Shown one piece after another: positions 27,848-36,239 of a stretch of DNA of 64,000 bases. The stretch comes from Streptomyces cirratus (GTDB lineage Bacteria > Actinomycetota > Actinomycetes > Streptomycetales > Streptomycetaceae): positions 124,001 to 188,000 of the forward strand of contig NZ_BMVP01000006.1 in NCBI RefSeq assembly GCF_014650775.1, read 5' to 3'. Each line of letters opens with the position of its first letter. Positions within the stretch are counted from its first letter, which is position 1. The position numbers and the translations under genes are program-made. Below the pieces are notes generated by a model. That model was not told the DNA's origin. It searched no databases and saw only the letters and a program-made list of their open reading frames with translations.

Positions 27848-28816
27848 CTAGCCCTGTTCCCCGTATCCCGCGAGTGCCGCTCGTGCGGCGCTGCACGCGC
27901 TCTCCGCGAGCTCCGGGGGCGACACGATCCGCCCGTCCCGGCCCAGCCGCAGCGCGAGCCGGCGCAGTGACGCCGGATCGGGGCTGCGCAGTGTGATCCG
28001 CAGGCCGCCCCCGGCCAGTTCCTCGGCGCTGTCGTGCGGGTAGTACTCGGCGACCCAGCGCCCGCCGGGCCCGACCTCGACCACGACCTCCGGATCCTCC
28101 GCGGCCGGCTGGACCAGCCCCTCGGACAGGTCACGCGGCTCGATCGCGGGCGGCTCGGCCCGCTCGTCCAGCAGCCGGATCTCCGCGACCCGGTCCAGAC
28201 GGAAGGTGCGCCGGGCCTCGGACAGGTGGCACCACCCCTCCATGTACGTGTGCCCCACCGCGAACAGCCGGATCGGGTCGACCTTCCGCTCGGTCAGCTC
28301 GTCCCGCGCCGGCGAGTAGTAGCGCAGCCAGAGCCGGCGGCGCTCCGCGATGGCCCGGTCCACGTCGGCGAAGACCCCGCCCTCGGACTCGAAGGTCACC
28401 GACAGCCGGGAGCTGGCCCCCGCCGCCTCGCCCGCGGCCGCCTCCAGCTTCGCGGTGGCCCGCAGCAGCGCGTCGCGGTCGCTCTCGCGCAGCCCGGGCA
28501 GGGTCGCCACCGCGCGGGCGGCGACCAGCAGCGCGGTCGCCTCGTCGGCGGCCAGCCGCAGCGGCTCCGCCGTCGACTCCCCCGACGCGTCGGGGTTGCG
28601 CCACCAGATGCGCTCCCCGTCGGTGTCGATGTCGAGCAGGTCCCCGCCCCGGAAGCTCGTCCCGCACATGGGCAGCACGTCGAGGTCCGAGATCAGCTCG
28701 TCCTCGGTGATCCCGAAGGCGCGCGCGACGTCGGCGACGTGCGCCCCGGGGCGTTCGCGCAGATACGTCACCAAGGACAGCATCCGGCGGGTCTGGTCAA
28801 TGGCGTTCGCAGCCAT
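27848..28816 (-). CDS. pafC: WYL-domain transcriptional regulator PafC
   Basis: PafC forms a heterodimer with PafB that activates the LexA-independent mycobacterial DNA-damage response. This 322-residue homologue has an N-terminal winged helix-turn-helix (about 8-60, with VADVARAFGITEDELISDL) and a WYL ligand domain (about 145-225). The latter contains LWLRYYSPARDELTERKVDPIRLFAVGHTYMEGWC and RTFRLDRVAEIRLLD. The C-terminal WCX extension follows. It lies 87 bp downstream of pafB with the zinc-ribbon gene close behind. The WYL domain probably senses single-stranded DNA or a nucleotide, as proposed for mycobacteria, and its role in Streptomyces is inferred. Confidence 0.9.
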   Translation of the reverse strand: MAANAIDQTRRMLSLVTYLRERPGAHVADVARAFGITEDELISDLDVLPMCGTSFRGGDLLDIDTDGERIWWRNPDASGESTAEPLRLAADEATALLVAARAVATLPGLRESDRDALLRATAKLEAAAGEAAGASSRLSVTFESEGGVFADVDRAIAERRRLWLRYYSPARDELTERKVDPIRLFAVGHTYMEGWCHLSEARRTFRLDRVAEIRLLDERAEPPAIEPRDLSEGLVQPAAEDPEVVVEVGPGGRWVAEYYPHDSAEELAGGGLRITLRSPDPASLRRLALRLGRDGRIVSPPELAESACSAARAALAGYGEQG

Positions 28817-28903
28817 GCTGGTACGTCTCCCCCTCAGGGCGTGCGTTCATGACATCCGAGCGGTACGGAACTTCCCCGGGCGCCGCTCCCCGCCCCGGCC
28901 GGG

Positions 28904-29860
28904 TCAGCCGAGCGCGACCGCGCGCAGCCGGTCCACCACGTCCGCCCGCAGGTCGGCGGGCTCCACCACCAGCACGTCCGGGCCGAACTCCACCAGCCAT
29001 GCGTCCAGGCCGTGCCCGTACGGGATCTCCAGCTCGTCCCAGCCGTCGCCGCCCTCCTTGACGGAGGTGGCCTTGGCGCGCAGCGGGTACCCGGCCCCGG
29101 TCCGCAGCCGGATCCGCGCGCTGCGGTCCGCGCTCTCCCCGGCCCAGCTCGCCACGGTCTCCCGTACCGTCACCACGTCCGGCACCTGCGCCGTGTACTT
29201 GCCGGCCCGCGAACGGACCTTGCCCGTGATCCGCGACAGCCGGAACACCCGCTCCGCCCCGCGGTCGCGGTCGAAGCCCGCCAGGTACCAGTGGCCCCGC
29301 CAGCACTCCAGCGCCCACGGCTCGACCTGCCGGGTCTCCGGGTGCGCCGCGGTGGACTTGCGGTAGTCGAACACCACCGGCCGCCGGTCCCGGCAGGCCA
29401 GCATCAGCGGCTCGAAGGCCGCCTCGTGGACCGGGATGCGCGGCTCGATCGCGCTGTGCTGGCCCTCGTACGGATCGCCGGCCTCCGGCATCCCGCCCGC
29501 CCGCAGTTTCTGCAGCGCCCCGCTCGCGGCCCCGGCCAGCCGGGCCTGCTGCCACACCTTCGCCGCGAGCCCCAGGGCCGCGGCCTCCTCGGCGTCCAGG
29601 GAGACGGGCGGCAGCCGGTTGCTGTCCCGGCGGGCCAGGTAGCCGGTCTCGCCCTCCAGGTTCTCCACCGTCTCGATCACCAGGCCGAGTTCCCGCAGAT
29701 CGTCCTTGTCCCGCTCGAACATGCGGTTGAAGGACTCGTCGTTCCCCGCCTCCAGGTACGCCTCGATGGAACCCCGCAGCTCACGCTTGCTGAGCGGCCT
29801 GCGGGTCCCCAGCAGGCACAGCGCCAGGTTCATCAGCCGCTCGGCCTTGGCAATCGCCAT
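28904..29860 (-). CDS. pafB: WYL-domain transcriptional regulator PafB
   Basis: This 318-residue protein is the first of the two WYL regulators and the partner of PafC. The winged helix-turn-helix is about residues 1-60, with MNLALCLLGTRRPLSKRELRGSI. The WYL domain (about 140-215) contains PVVFDYRKSTAAHPETRQVEPWALECWRGHWYLAGFDRDRGAERVFRLSRI. A WCX C-terminal domain completes it. The mycobacterial order pafA-pafB-pafC is broken here by two FKBP genes between pafA and pafB. ATG 29860 has GGAAGGGCG upstream, and the longer in-frame prefix is unlikely. The gene is separated from the FKBP gene by a terminator, so it has its own promoter. Confidence 0.9.
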   Translation of the reverse strand: MAIAKAERLMNLALCLLGTRRPLSKRELRGSIEAYLEAGNDESFNRMFERDKDDLRELGLVIETVENLEGETGYLARRDSNRLPPVSLDAEEAAALGLAAKVWQQARLAGAASGALQKLRAGGMPEAGDPYEGQHSAIEPRIPVHEAAFEPLMLACRDRRPVVFDYRKSTAAHPETRQVEPWALECWRGHWYLAGFDRDRGAERVFRLSRITGKVRSRAGKYTAQVPDVVTVRETVASWAGESADRSARIRLRTGAGYPLRAKATSVKEGGDGWDELEIPYGHGLDAWLVEFGPDVLVVEPADLRADVVDRLRAVALG

Positions 29861-29952
29861 CGACGCCCTTCCGCCCTTCCCGACGAACACCCGCCGGCGT
29901 ACACACCCGTGACCGTTGACCGTACCGCCCCGGAGGGCCCCGGCAAAAGCGA

Positions 29953-29978
29953 GGGCCCCCGCCTCACGGCAGGGGCCC
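29953..29978 (-). terminator. terminator of cytosolic FKBP gene
   Basis: Arms GGGCCCCCGCC and GGCAGGGGCCC pair with one mismatch around a TCAC loop, beginning 24 nt past the FKBP stop. It separates that gene from pafB. Confidence 0.6.
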
Positions 29979-30001
29979 CGACGGTGTGACGGCGCGGTCG
30001 C

Positions 30002-30382
30002 TCAGGCGGCCATCAGGTCACACACGAAGATCAGCGTCTCGCCCGGGGCGATCACGCCGCCGCCCGCGCCACGGTCACCGTACGCGAGGTGCGCGGGGAT
30101 CGTGATCTTGCGGCGGCCGCCGACCTTCATGCCCTGGACGCCCTGGTCCCAGCCCTTGATGACCTGGCCGACACCCAGCTGGAACTCCAGCGCGCTGCCG
30201 CGGTTCCAGGAGGCGTCGAACTCCTCGCCGGTCGAGAACGCCACACCCACGTAGTGGACCTTGACGAACGCGCCGGCCTTGGCCTCGGCGCCGTCGCCCA
30301 CCCAGATGTCCTCGACCACGAGGTCGGTCGGGGCGGGCCCCTCGGGGAAGTCGATCTCGGGCTTCTCGAGCTTGTCGCTCAC
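30002..30382 (-). CDS. FKBP-type peptidyl-prolyl cis-trans isomerase (single domain, cytosolic)
   Basis: This 126-residue, one-domain FK506-binding prolyl isomerase has the active-site residues in VKVHYVGVAFSTGEEFDAS, FQLGVGQVIKGWDQGVQGMKVGG and AYGDRGAGGGVIAPGETLIFVCDL. GTG 30382 has GAGGAG upstream, and an in-frame longer start has no ribosome site. No export signal is present, so it stays in the cytoplasm and assists folding. It is the second of two FKBP genes inserted between pafA and pafB, 69 bp downstream of the lipoprotein FKBP. S. coelicolor has an FKBP here too (SCO1638 as I recall). Confidence 0.92.
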   Translation of the reverse strand: MSDKLEKPEIDFPEGPAPTDLVVEDIWVGDGAEAKAGAFVKVHYVGVAFSTGEEFDASWNRGSALEFQLGVGQVIKGWDQGVQGMKVGGRRKITIPAHLAYGDRGAGGGVIAPGETLIFVCDLMAA

Positions 30383-30416
30383 GGAACTGCTCCTCATACG
30401 AACCAACAGGGGGCGC

Positions 30417-30436
30417 CCCCCGGCCGGAGCCGGGGG
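30417..30436 (-). terminator. hairpin terminator after lipoprotein FKBP
   Basis: A perfect 8-bp stem (30417-30424 with 30429-30436) with a CGGA tetraloop lies 16 nt past the stop of the lipoprotein FKBP gene, before the leader of the next gene. Confidence 0.55.
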
Positions 30437-30451
30437 AAACCGGAACCAGTG

Positions 30452-31393
30452 TTACATCACCGAGAGGATGTCCAGGCTGAACACCAGCGTCGAATTGGCC
30501 GGGATCGTCCCCTGCTCCTTGTCACCGAACGCCTGGTCCGGCGGGATCACCAGCAAGATCCGGCTGCCGGCCTTCTTGCCCAGGATGCCGTCCTTGAGGC
30601 CCTTGACCGACAGGTCGGACATCGGCCACGGCACCACCGAGTCGGTGGCGTACGTGCTCTCGAAGGTCTTGTCGTCCTTCCACGTCTTCCCGTTGAACTT
30701 CACCACGACCGTGTCGGTGTCCTTCACGACCGGGCCGTCGCCCTCCAGGACGTAGTTCGAGACCAGCTTCGTGGGCTCCGCGGTGTCCTTCGGGATGGTC
30801 ACGGACACTTCCTTGCCGTCCGTGTTCGTACCGATCTTCGGCAGGTCCTTGTTGTCCTGCGGGACTTCCTTGCCCGTCGCCGAAGCCGGGACGCTCGTAC
30901 CCTTGACGATGTCCACCACGAACACGAGCGTGGCGTTCGGCTTGATCTTCTCGCCCGAACCCTGCGCGCCGTAACCGAGGTCCGGCGGGATCACCAGTTC
31001 GACGCGGCTGCCGACCTTCTGGCCCTGCAGGCCCTGGTCCCAGCCCTTGATGACCTGGCCCGCGCCGAGGGTCACGTCGAACGTCTTGCCCTTGCTGAAG
31101 CTCTCGTCGAAGGGCTCCTTGCCGTCCCACACCTGGCCGTAGTAATTGACCTGGGCGATGTCCTTGGCCTTGAGCGCCGGGCCCTTGCCCTCGCTGATGA
31201 CCTCCACCTTCAGTTCCTTCGGCGGGTCACCCTTCCCCTTCGACAGGGTCGGCTTCTCCCCGAACTTGGCGCCCTTCGTGATGGCGGGCACCCCATTCTT
31301 CATCTGGGCGGAGTCGGAGCCGCTGTCGTCACCGCAGGCTGCCGTCGTCAGCAGCAGAAGGGGTACGACCAGCAGGCCGGCAAGTCGGCGCAC
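30452..31393 (-). CDS. FKBP lipoprotein with two isomerase domains
   Basis: This is an exported 313-residue lipoprotein with a lipobox LLLTTAAC (lipidated Cys20). A short linker is followed by two tandem FKBP domains. Domain 1 (about 80-165) is canonical, with VNYYGQVWDGKEPFDESFSKG and TLGAGQVIKGWDQGLQGQKVGS. Domain 2 (about 210-312) is degenerate, with VVKFNGKTWKDDKTFESTYA and SVKGLKDGILGKKAGSRILLVIPP lacking part of the ligand-pocket consensus. The first domain is the more likely isomerase. It would assist folding of exported proteins on the outer face of the membrane. It lies directly downstream of pafA. Confidence 0.9.
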   Translation of the reverse strand: MRRLAGLLVVPLLLLTTAACGDDSGSDSAQMKNGVPAITKGAKFGEKPTLSKGKGDPPKELKVEVISEGKGPALKAKDIAQVNYYGQVWDGKEPFDESFSKGKTFDVTLGAGQVIKGWDQGLQGQKVGSRVELVIPPDLGYGAQGSGEKIKPNATLVFVVDIVKGTSVPASATGKEVPQDNKDLPKIGTNTDGKEVSVTIPKDTAEPTKLVSNYVLEGDGPVVKDTDTVVVKFNGKTWKDDKTFESTYATDSVVPWPMSDLSVKGLKDGILGKKAGSRILLVIPPDQAFGDKEQGTIPANSTLVFSLDILSVM

Positions 31394-31444
31394 GTGTTCC
31401 TCAGATCTCAGACGGCAACGGTCGCCGCCACTCTAAGGCGTGGA

Positions 31445-31477
31445 CGGGGCCCCGTACGAGATACGTACGGGGCCCCG
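31445..31477 (-). terminator. 14-bp perfect hairpin terminator of pafA
   Basis: Arms 31445-31458 and 31464-31477 are perfectly complementary with a 5-nt loop. They lie 46 nt past the pafA stop, between it and the lipoprotein FKBP gene. Confidence 0.75.
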
Positions 31478-31522
31478 GCCGAGATCAGTGAGATGTCACA
31501 CTTTGCCGACGCCAACCGGCCC

Positions 31523-32884
31523 TTACATACCGGCGATCAGCTTCTCCACCCGGTCGTCCACCGACCGGAACGGGTCCTTGCACAGCACCGTCCGCTGCGC
31601 CTGGTCGTTCAGCTTGAGGTGCACCCAGTCGACGGTGAAGTCCCGCCGCTGCTCCTGCGCCCGGCGGATGAAATCGCCGCGCAACCGCGCCCGCGTCGTC
31701 TGCGGGGGAACCGACTTGCCCTCGAAGATCTTGAGGTCGTTGCAGATCCGGGCCGCCTGCCCCTTGCGCTCCAGCAAGTAGTACAGTCCGCGTCGGCGGT
31801 GGATGTCGTGGTACGCGAGGTCTATCTGGGCGACCCGCGGGTTCGACATCGTCATGTTGTGCTTGTCCCGGTACCGCTCGATGAGCTGGTACTTCATGAC
31901 CCAGTCGATCTCGGTCCCGATCCGGTCCAGGTCCTCCGCCTCGATCGCGTCGAGGGTACGGCCCCACAGCTCCAGCACCTGCTCCACGACACCAGTACGG
32001 ATACCCCGCCGCTCCGCGAAGTCCAGCGCCTTGTCGTAGTACTCGCGCTGGATCTCCAGAGCCGACGCCTCGCGCCCGCTGGCCAGCCGCACCTTGCGCT
32101 GACCGGTGATGTCGTGGCTGACCTCGCGGATCGCCCGGATCGGGTTCTCCAGGGTCAGGTCGCGCATCACGGTCCCCGCCTCGATCATCCGCAGCACCAG
32201 GTCCGTGGCACCCACCTTGAGCAGCATGGTCGTCTCGGACATGTTCGAGTCCCCGACGATCACGTGCAGCCGGCGGTAGCGCTCCGCGTCCGCGTGCGGC
32301 TCGTCCCGCGTGTTGATGATCGGCCGGGACCGGGTCGTGGCCGAGCTGACACCCTCCCAGATGTGCTCGGCGCGCTGGCTCACGCAGTAGACCGCGCCCC
32401 GGGGCGTCTGCAGCACCTTGCCCGCGCCGCAGATCAGCTGGCGCGTGACGAGGAACGGAATGAGGATGTCCGCCAGGCGGGAGAATTCACCGTGCCGCGC
32501 CACGAGGTAGTTCTCGTGGCAGCCGTACGAATTGCCCGCCGAGTCGGTGTTGTTCTTGAAGAGGTAGACGTCGCCCGCGATCCCCTCCTCGTGCAGGCGG
32601 CGTTCGGCATCGACGAGCAGGCCTTCGAGAATGCGCTCGCCGGCCTTGTCGTGGGTGACCAGCTCGGTCAGGTTGTCGCATTCGGGAGTTGCATATTCCG
32701 GATGCGAACCCACGTCAAGGTAGAGGCGGGCGCCGTTCCGCAGGAAGACATTGCTGCTGCGGCCCCATGACACAACACGGCGGAAGAGGTAGCGCGCCAC
32801 TTCGTCAGGTGACAGTCGGCGCTGTCCCCTGAACGTGCACGTGACGCCGTACTCGTTCTCCAGCCCGAAAATGCGGCGGTCCAT
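31523..32884 (-). CDS. pafA: Pup ligase PafA
   Basis: PafA joins the C-terminal Glu of Pup to substrate lysines using ATP. This 453-residue enzyme has the carboxylate-amine-ligase fold shared with Dop and glutamine synthetase. The start MDRRIFGLENEYGVTCTF holds the metal-binding Glu residues. Asp57 in ARLYLDVGSHPEYATPE is the conserved catalytic Asp. The nucleotide part has NNTDSAGNSYGCHENYLV and PRGAVYCVSQRAEHIWEG. The C-terminal domain (RDFTVDWVHLKLNDQAQRTVLCKDPF) contacts Pup. It lies 9-10 kb from the proteasome genes in minimum order but in the same region. Product identity is very clear. Confidence 0.97.
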   Translation of the reverse strand: MDRRIFGLENEYGVTCTFRGQRRLSPDEVARYLFRRVVSWGRSSNVFLRNGARLYLDVGSHPEYATPECDNLTELVTHDKAGERILEGLLVDAERRLHEEGIAGDVYLFKNNTDSAGNSYGCHENYLVARHGEFSRLADILIPFLVTRQLICGAGKVLQTPRGAVYCVSQRAEHIWEGVSSATTRSRPIINTRDEPHADAERYRRLHVIVGDSNMSETTMLLKVGATDLVLRMIEAGTVMRDLTLENPIRAIREVSHDITGQRKVRLASGREASALEIQREYYDKALDFAERRGIRTGVVEQVLELWGRTLDAIEAEDLDRIGTEIDWVMKYQLIERYRDKHNMTMSNPRVAQIDLAYHDIHRRRGLYYLLERKGQAARICNDLKIFEGKSVPPQTTRARLRGDFIRRAQEQRRDFTVDWVHLKLNDQAQRTVLCKDPFRSVDDRVEKLIAGM

Positions 32885-32942
32885 GACTGAACATTACGCC
32901 TTCTGCCCTGTTCTGAAACCGGGTTCGAGACCGGGGTTCCGA

Positions 32943-34229
32943 TCAGTTTCCCGCGAAGGGCCCCGACACGCCGTCCGCACGGGCCGCACCGGCTCGTCCG
33001 GGCACCTGCCCCGCACCACCCGCGGCCGACCCCGCCACCGGCCGGCCGCGGCCGCCGGAAGCCAGAACCCGCTGAGTGGCCATCAGCACCAGCAGCGCCG
33101 CAGCGCCCGCCACGCTCGCCACACCGAAACCGGCCGCCGTTCCGCCCAGTTCCACCGCCGGACCGGCCGCCGCCGTGCCGATCGCCGCGCCCACCCCGAA
33201 GAACGTGACCAGCCAGGAGAACGCCTCCGTCACCGTCCCGGCCGGAGCGTGCCGGTCCACGACGATGAACGCGCAGGCGATCGCCGGCGCCAGGAACACC
33301 CCTGCGAGCGCCGTCAGCGCGGTCATCGCCACCGCCCCCGGCACCAGCATCAACGGCAGGTAACACGCCGCCAGCAGCGCCACCAGCAGCCGCAGCCGCC
33401 GCTCCGGCGCCCCCGGCCACTGCCGGGCCCCGTACAGCACCCCGCCGACCAGCGCACCGAGCCCCAGGGCCGCCATCAGCCAGCCGTACACCGCCTGACC
33501 GCCATGACCGTCCGCGTAGGCCACACCGGCCACCGTGATCGACCCCAGCGCCGTACCGACGAAGAAGAACGCCCCCAGCAGCGCCAGCAACCCCCGCGAG
33601 CGCAGGGCGCCCAGCCAGTGCGCCTCGCGCGGCTCCGAACGCCACGCCCGCGAAGGCGGCGACACCACCACCGACAGGGCGCCGAGCACCCCGATCGCGT
33701 TGAGCAGCAGCAGGGCCGCCGCCGGATCCCACAGCGACACGAACAGCGTCACCAGCAGCGGGCCCACCGTGAACATGACCTCCTGGGCCACCGCGTCCAT
33801 CGCATAGGCGGCATGGACCCGTTCCTCCTTGCCGCCCAGCACGGACGGCCACAGCGCCCGCAGACCGCCCTCCAGCGGCGGCGTGAACAGCCCCGCGACC
33901 ACCACCGCCGCGTACGCCGCGACCACCGACCCCGTCCCCGCGAGCGCCAGCCACACCATTCCGAGCGCCGACACCACCGCTGCCGGCAACTGGACCCGCG
34001 GCTGCCCGTACAGATCCACGGCCCGGCCCAGCAACGGCTGCCCCACCGCGTTGGCCACCCCGTACACGGCCGCCAGCGCCCCCGCGAGGCTGTAGCTGCC
34101 GCCCTCGGCCCGGGTGAGCAACACGATCGCGATCGGCGCCGTCGCGTTCGGCAGCCGCCCTATGAGCGTCCCCGCCAGCAGCCTCGCGGCATGCCGGGAT
34201 TTGAGCAGCTCCGCATAACCCGCGGCCAT
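32943..34229 (-). CDS. MFS transporter
   Basis: This 428-residue major facilitator superfamily protein has about 12 membrane segments. The first loop carries a basic motif close to the MFS A-motif (LLGRAVDLYGQPRVQL). Early residues MAAGYAELLKSRHAARLLAGTLIGRLPNATAPIAIVLL mark a group of actinobacterial exporters. The C-terminal 45 residues are a Gly/Ala/Arg-rich cytoplasmic tail. It is divergent from the LacI gene with palindromic candidate operators between, so LacI control is plausible. The transported compound is unknown. The gene ends 58 bp upstream of pafA on the same strand. ATG 34229 has AGGAAGGGG upstream. Confidence 0.85.
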   Translation of the reverse strand: MAAGYAELLKSRHAARLLAGTLIGRLPNATAPIAIVLLTRAEGGSYSLAGALAAVYGVANAVGQPLLGRAVDLYGQPRVQLPAAVVSALGMVWLALAGTGSVVAAYAAVVVAGLFTPPLEGGLRALWPSVLGGKEERVHAAYAMDAVAQEVMFTVGPLLVTLFVSLWDPAAALLLLNAIGVLGALSVVVSPPSRAWRSEPREAHWLGALRSRGLLALLGAFFFVGTALGSITVAGVAYADGHGGQAVYGWLMAALGLGALVGGVLYGARQWPGAPERRLRLLVALLAACYLPLMLVPGAVAMTALTALAGVFLAPAIACAFIVVDRHAPAGTVTEAFSWLVTFFGVGAAIGTAAAGPAVELGGTAAGFGVASVAGAAALLVLMATQRVLASGGRGRPVAGSAAGGAGQVPGRAGAARADGVSGPFAGN

Positions 34230-34263
34230 GTCCGCCCCTTCCTGCCCGGATCAAGCCGGAGTA

Positions 34264-34318
34264 ATACGTATAACGTGACCCGCCATACGTACCATGGCCA
34301 CGACCCGCCAGTCCATAC
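34264..34318. promoter_or_regulatory. ATACGTAT palindromes, candidate LacI operators
   Basis: A perfect palindrome, ATACGTAT (34264-34271), is followed by TACGTA (34286-34291, within CCATACGTACCATGG) and a further CCATACG (from 34313). All lie in the 146-bp divergent region between the MFS and LacI genes. The recurring core ATACG suggests regulator binding sites. Confidence 0.45.
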
Positions 34319-34375
34319 GACGGAACCCCCGCCCCCACCCCGCACCCCCGTGACCTCGCCAAACAGGAGCCCCGC

Positions 34376-35374
34376 GTGACGAGACCCACCAGCCGGGACG
34401 TCGCCAACGCCGCCGGGGTCTCCCAGGCCACCGTCTCCCTCGTCCTCGGCGACAAATGGCGCGGCCGCGTCTCCGAACGCACCGCCGCCCTCGTCCGCGA
34501 GACCGCCGCCCACATCGGCTACCGCCCCAACCTCGCCGCCCGCAACCTCCGCCTGGGCAGCACCCGCACCGCCCTCCTCGTCGTCCCCGCCCTCACCAAC
34601 GAATTCTTCGCCCGCGTCTACACCGGCGCAGCCCAAGTCGCCGCCGAGCACGGCTTCGGCGTCGTCCTCTACCCCTCTCCCGACGGCACCGGCCCGGCCC
34701 GCAGCCCCTTCGCCTCCGCCCGCGCCGCCCTCGACGGAGTCATCGCCTCCTCCATGGCCGCCGACGCCCTCGACGCCATCGGCGGCAACGGTCTCCCCCT
34801 CGTCATGCTCGACAGCGACCCCGCCTCCGGTACCGCCGCCGCCCACGTCAACCTCGCCATGGCCGACGGCATGCGCCAAACCGCCGAACACCTCCTCGCC
34901 CACGGCCACCGCCGCTTCCTGCACCTCGCCTCCGCCGTGGACTCCTGGACCTTCCACACCCGCGCCGACGCCCTCGCGGGTCTCATTAAGGCCCCCGCCG
35001 AGCTGCGCACCGTGCGCTCCCCCCTCACCGTCACCGGCGCGCGCACCGCCCTCGAAGCCGCCCTCACCGGCCCCGGCGCCCGCCCCACCGCCGTCATCTG
35101 CGACGACGACATCCTGGCCGCCGGCGCCTGCAAGGCCGCCCGCCGCCTCGGCATGCGCATCCCCGACGACCTCTCCGTCACCGGCTTCGACGACCTCGCC
35201 CTCGCCACCGCCGTCGAGCCCGAGCTCACCACCGTCCGCCTGCCCGCCGAACACGTCGGCCGGCAAGGCATGACCGCCCTCCTCGCCGTCCTCGAAGGCA
35301 CCCACTGGTCCGCCCCCGACATCCCCGTCGAACTCGTCGTCCGCGACTCCTCCGGCCCCGCCCCCGCCCCCTGA
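34376..35374 (+). CDS. LacI-family transcriptional regulator
   Basis: This 332-residue repressor has an N-terminal helix-turn-helix TSRDVANAAGVSQATVSLVL and hinge GYRPNLAARNLRLGSTR. The periplasmic-binding-like effector domain includes GVIASSMAADALDAIGGNGLPLVMLDSDPASG, RRFLHLASAVDSWTFHTRADAL and CDDDILAAGACKAARRLGMRIPDDLSVTGFDDL. GTG 34376 has a CAGGAG site. It probably represses itself and the divergent MFS gene through the ATACGTAT-type sites. The coding sequence is extremely C-rich in the third position. The inducer is unknown. Confidence 0.9.
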   Translation: MTRPTSRDVANAAGVSQATVSLVLGDKWRGRVSERTAALVRETAAHIGYRPNLAARNLRLGSTRTALLVVPALTNEFFARVYTGAAQVAAEHGFGVVLYPSPDGTGPARSPFASARAALDGVIASSMAADALDAIGGNGLPLVMLDSDPASGTAAAHVNLAMADGMRQTAEHLLAHGHRRFLHLASAVDSWTFHTRADALAGLIKAPAELRTVRSPLTVTGARTALEAALTGPGARPTAVICDDDILAAGACKAARRLGMRIPDDLSVTGFDDLALATAVEPELTTVRLPAEHVGRQGMTALLAVLEGTHWSAPDIPVELVVRDSSGPAPAP

Positions 35375-35383
35375 ACACGACGA

Positions 35384-35417
35384 AGCCCCGACCCGCCCTC
35401 ACGGGCGGACCGGGGCT
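35384..35417. terminator. bidirectional terminator lacI/prcA
   Basis: Arms AGCCCCG/CGGGGCT and CCGCCC/GGGCGG pair around a TCAC loop, with a small AC/AC internal mismatch. It lies 10 nt past the LacI stop and 12 nt past the prcA stop and serves both convergent units. Confidence 0.8.
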
Positions 35418-35429
35418 CCCCCGCACGCA

Positions 35430-36194
35430 CTACTCCGCGTCGTCCTCGGGACCCTCGTCGTTCGACACCGCATCGGCCTGCGCCGCCGCCGGTACGTCCG
35501 CCTCCAGCAGCCGCGCCAGCTGCCGGCCGCGGATCCGCTTGAACTTGCGCTGCTGCGGCCGCGTCCGGTCCAGCACGGCGACCTCCAGCCGCTCCGCCGG
35601 AATCGACTTGTCCGCACCGTTCGCCTGACTGGACAGCGCCTGCACCGCCAGCTTCAACGCCTCGGACAGCGTCATCCCGTCCTGGTGCCGCTGGTCCAGG
35701 AACGTACTGATCTGCTCGGCGTTGCCGCCGACCGCGACCGAACCGTGCTCGTCCACGATCGACCCGTCGTGCGGCAACCGGTAGATCTGGTCCCCCGCGG
35801 CCGTCGCACCGACCTCCGCCACGACCAGCTCCACCTCGTACGGCTTCTCACCCGCACTGGAGAAGATGGTGCCCAGCGTCTGCGCGTACACGTTCGCCAG
35901 CCCACGGGCCGTCACGTCATCACGGTCATAGGTGTACCCGCGCAGATCCGCGTACCGCACACCACCGATCCGCAGGTTCTCGTACTCGTTGTACTTGCCG
36001 GCGGCCGCGAAGCCGATCCGGTCATAGATCTCGCTGAACTTGTGCAGCGCACGGGACGGGTTCTCCCCGACGAACACGATGCCGTCGGCATACTGCAGCA
36101 CGACGAGGCTGCGACCGCGGGCGATGCCCTTCCGGGCGTATTCCGCCCGGTCGGCCATGGCCTGCTGGGGTGACACATAGAACGGAGTCGACAC
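35430..36194 (-). CDS. prcA: 20S proteasome alpha subunit
   Basis: PrcA forms the outer rings and gate of the 20S proteasome. This 254-residue subunit begins MSTPFYVSPQQAMADRAEYARKGIARG, the N-terminal gating segment. It has the proteasome core stretches IVFVGENPSRALHKFSEIYDRIGFAAAGKYNEY and YRLPHDGSIVDEHGSVAVGGNAEQIS. The C-terminal tail is acidic (DAVSNDEGPEDDAE). It has no catalytic Thr because alpha subunits lack one. It lies 45 bp downstream of prcB, in one operon. The ARC ring with the QYL C-terminus would dock on the alpha ring. The identity is certain. Confidence 0.97.
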   Translation of the reverse strand: MSTPFYVSPQQAMADRAEYARKGIARGRSLVVLQYADGIVFVGENPSRALHKFSEIYDRIGFAAAGKYNEYENLRIGGVRYADLRGYTYDRDDVTARGLANVYAQTLGTIFSSAGEKPYEVELVVAEVGATAAGDQIYRLPHDGSIVDEHGSVAVGGNAEQISTFLDQRHQDGMTLSEALKLAVQALSSQANGADKSIPAERLEVAVLDRTRPQQRKFKRIRGRQLARLLEADVPAAAQADAVSNDEGPEDDAE

Positions 36195-36239
36195 CGGCTG
36201 TCCGTCCCTTTCTTCCGGTTCCTACGGGGCGACGGATGG

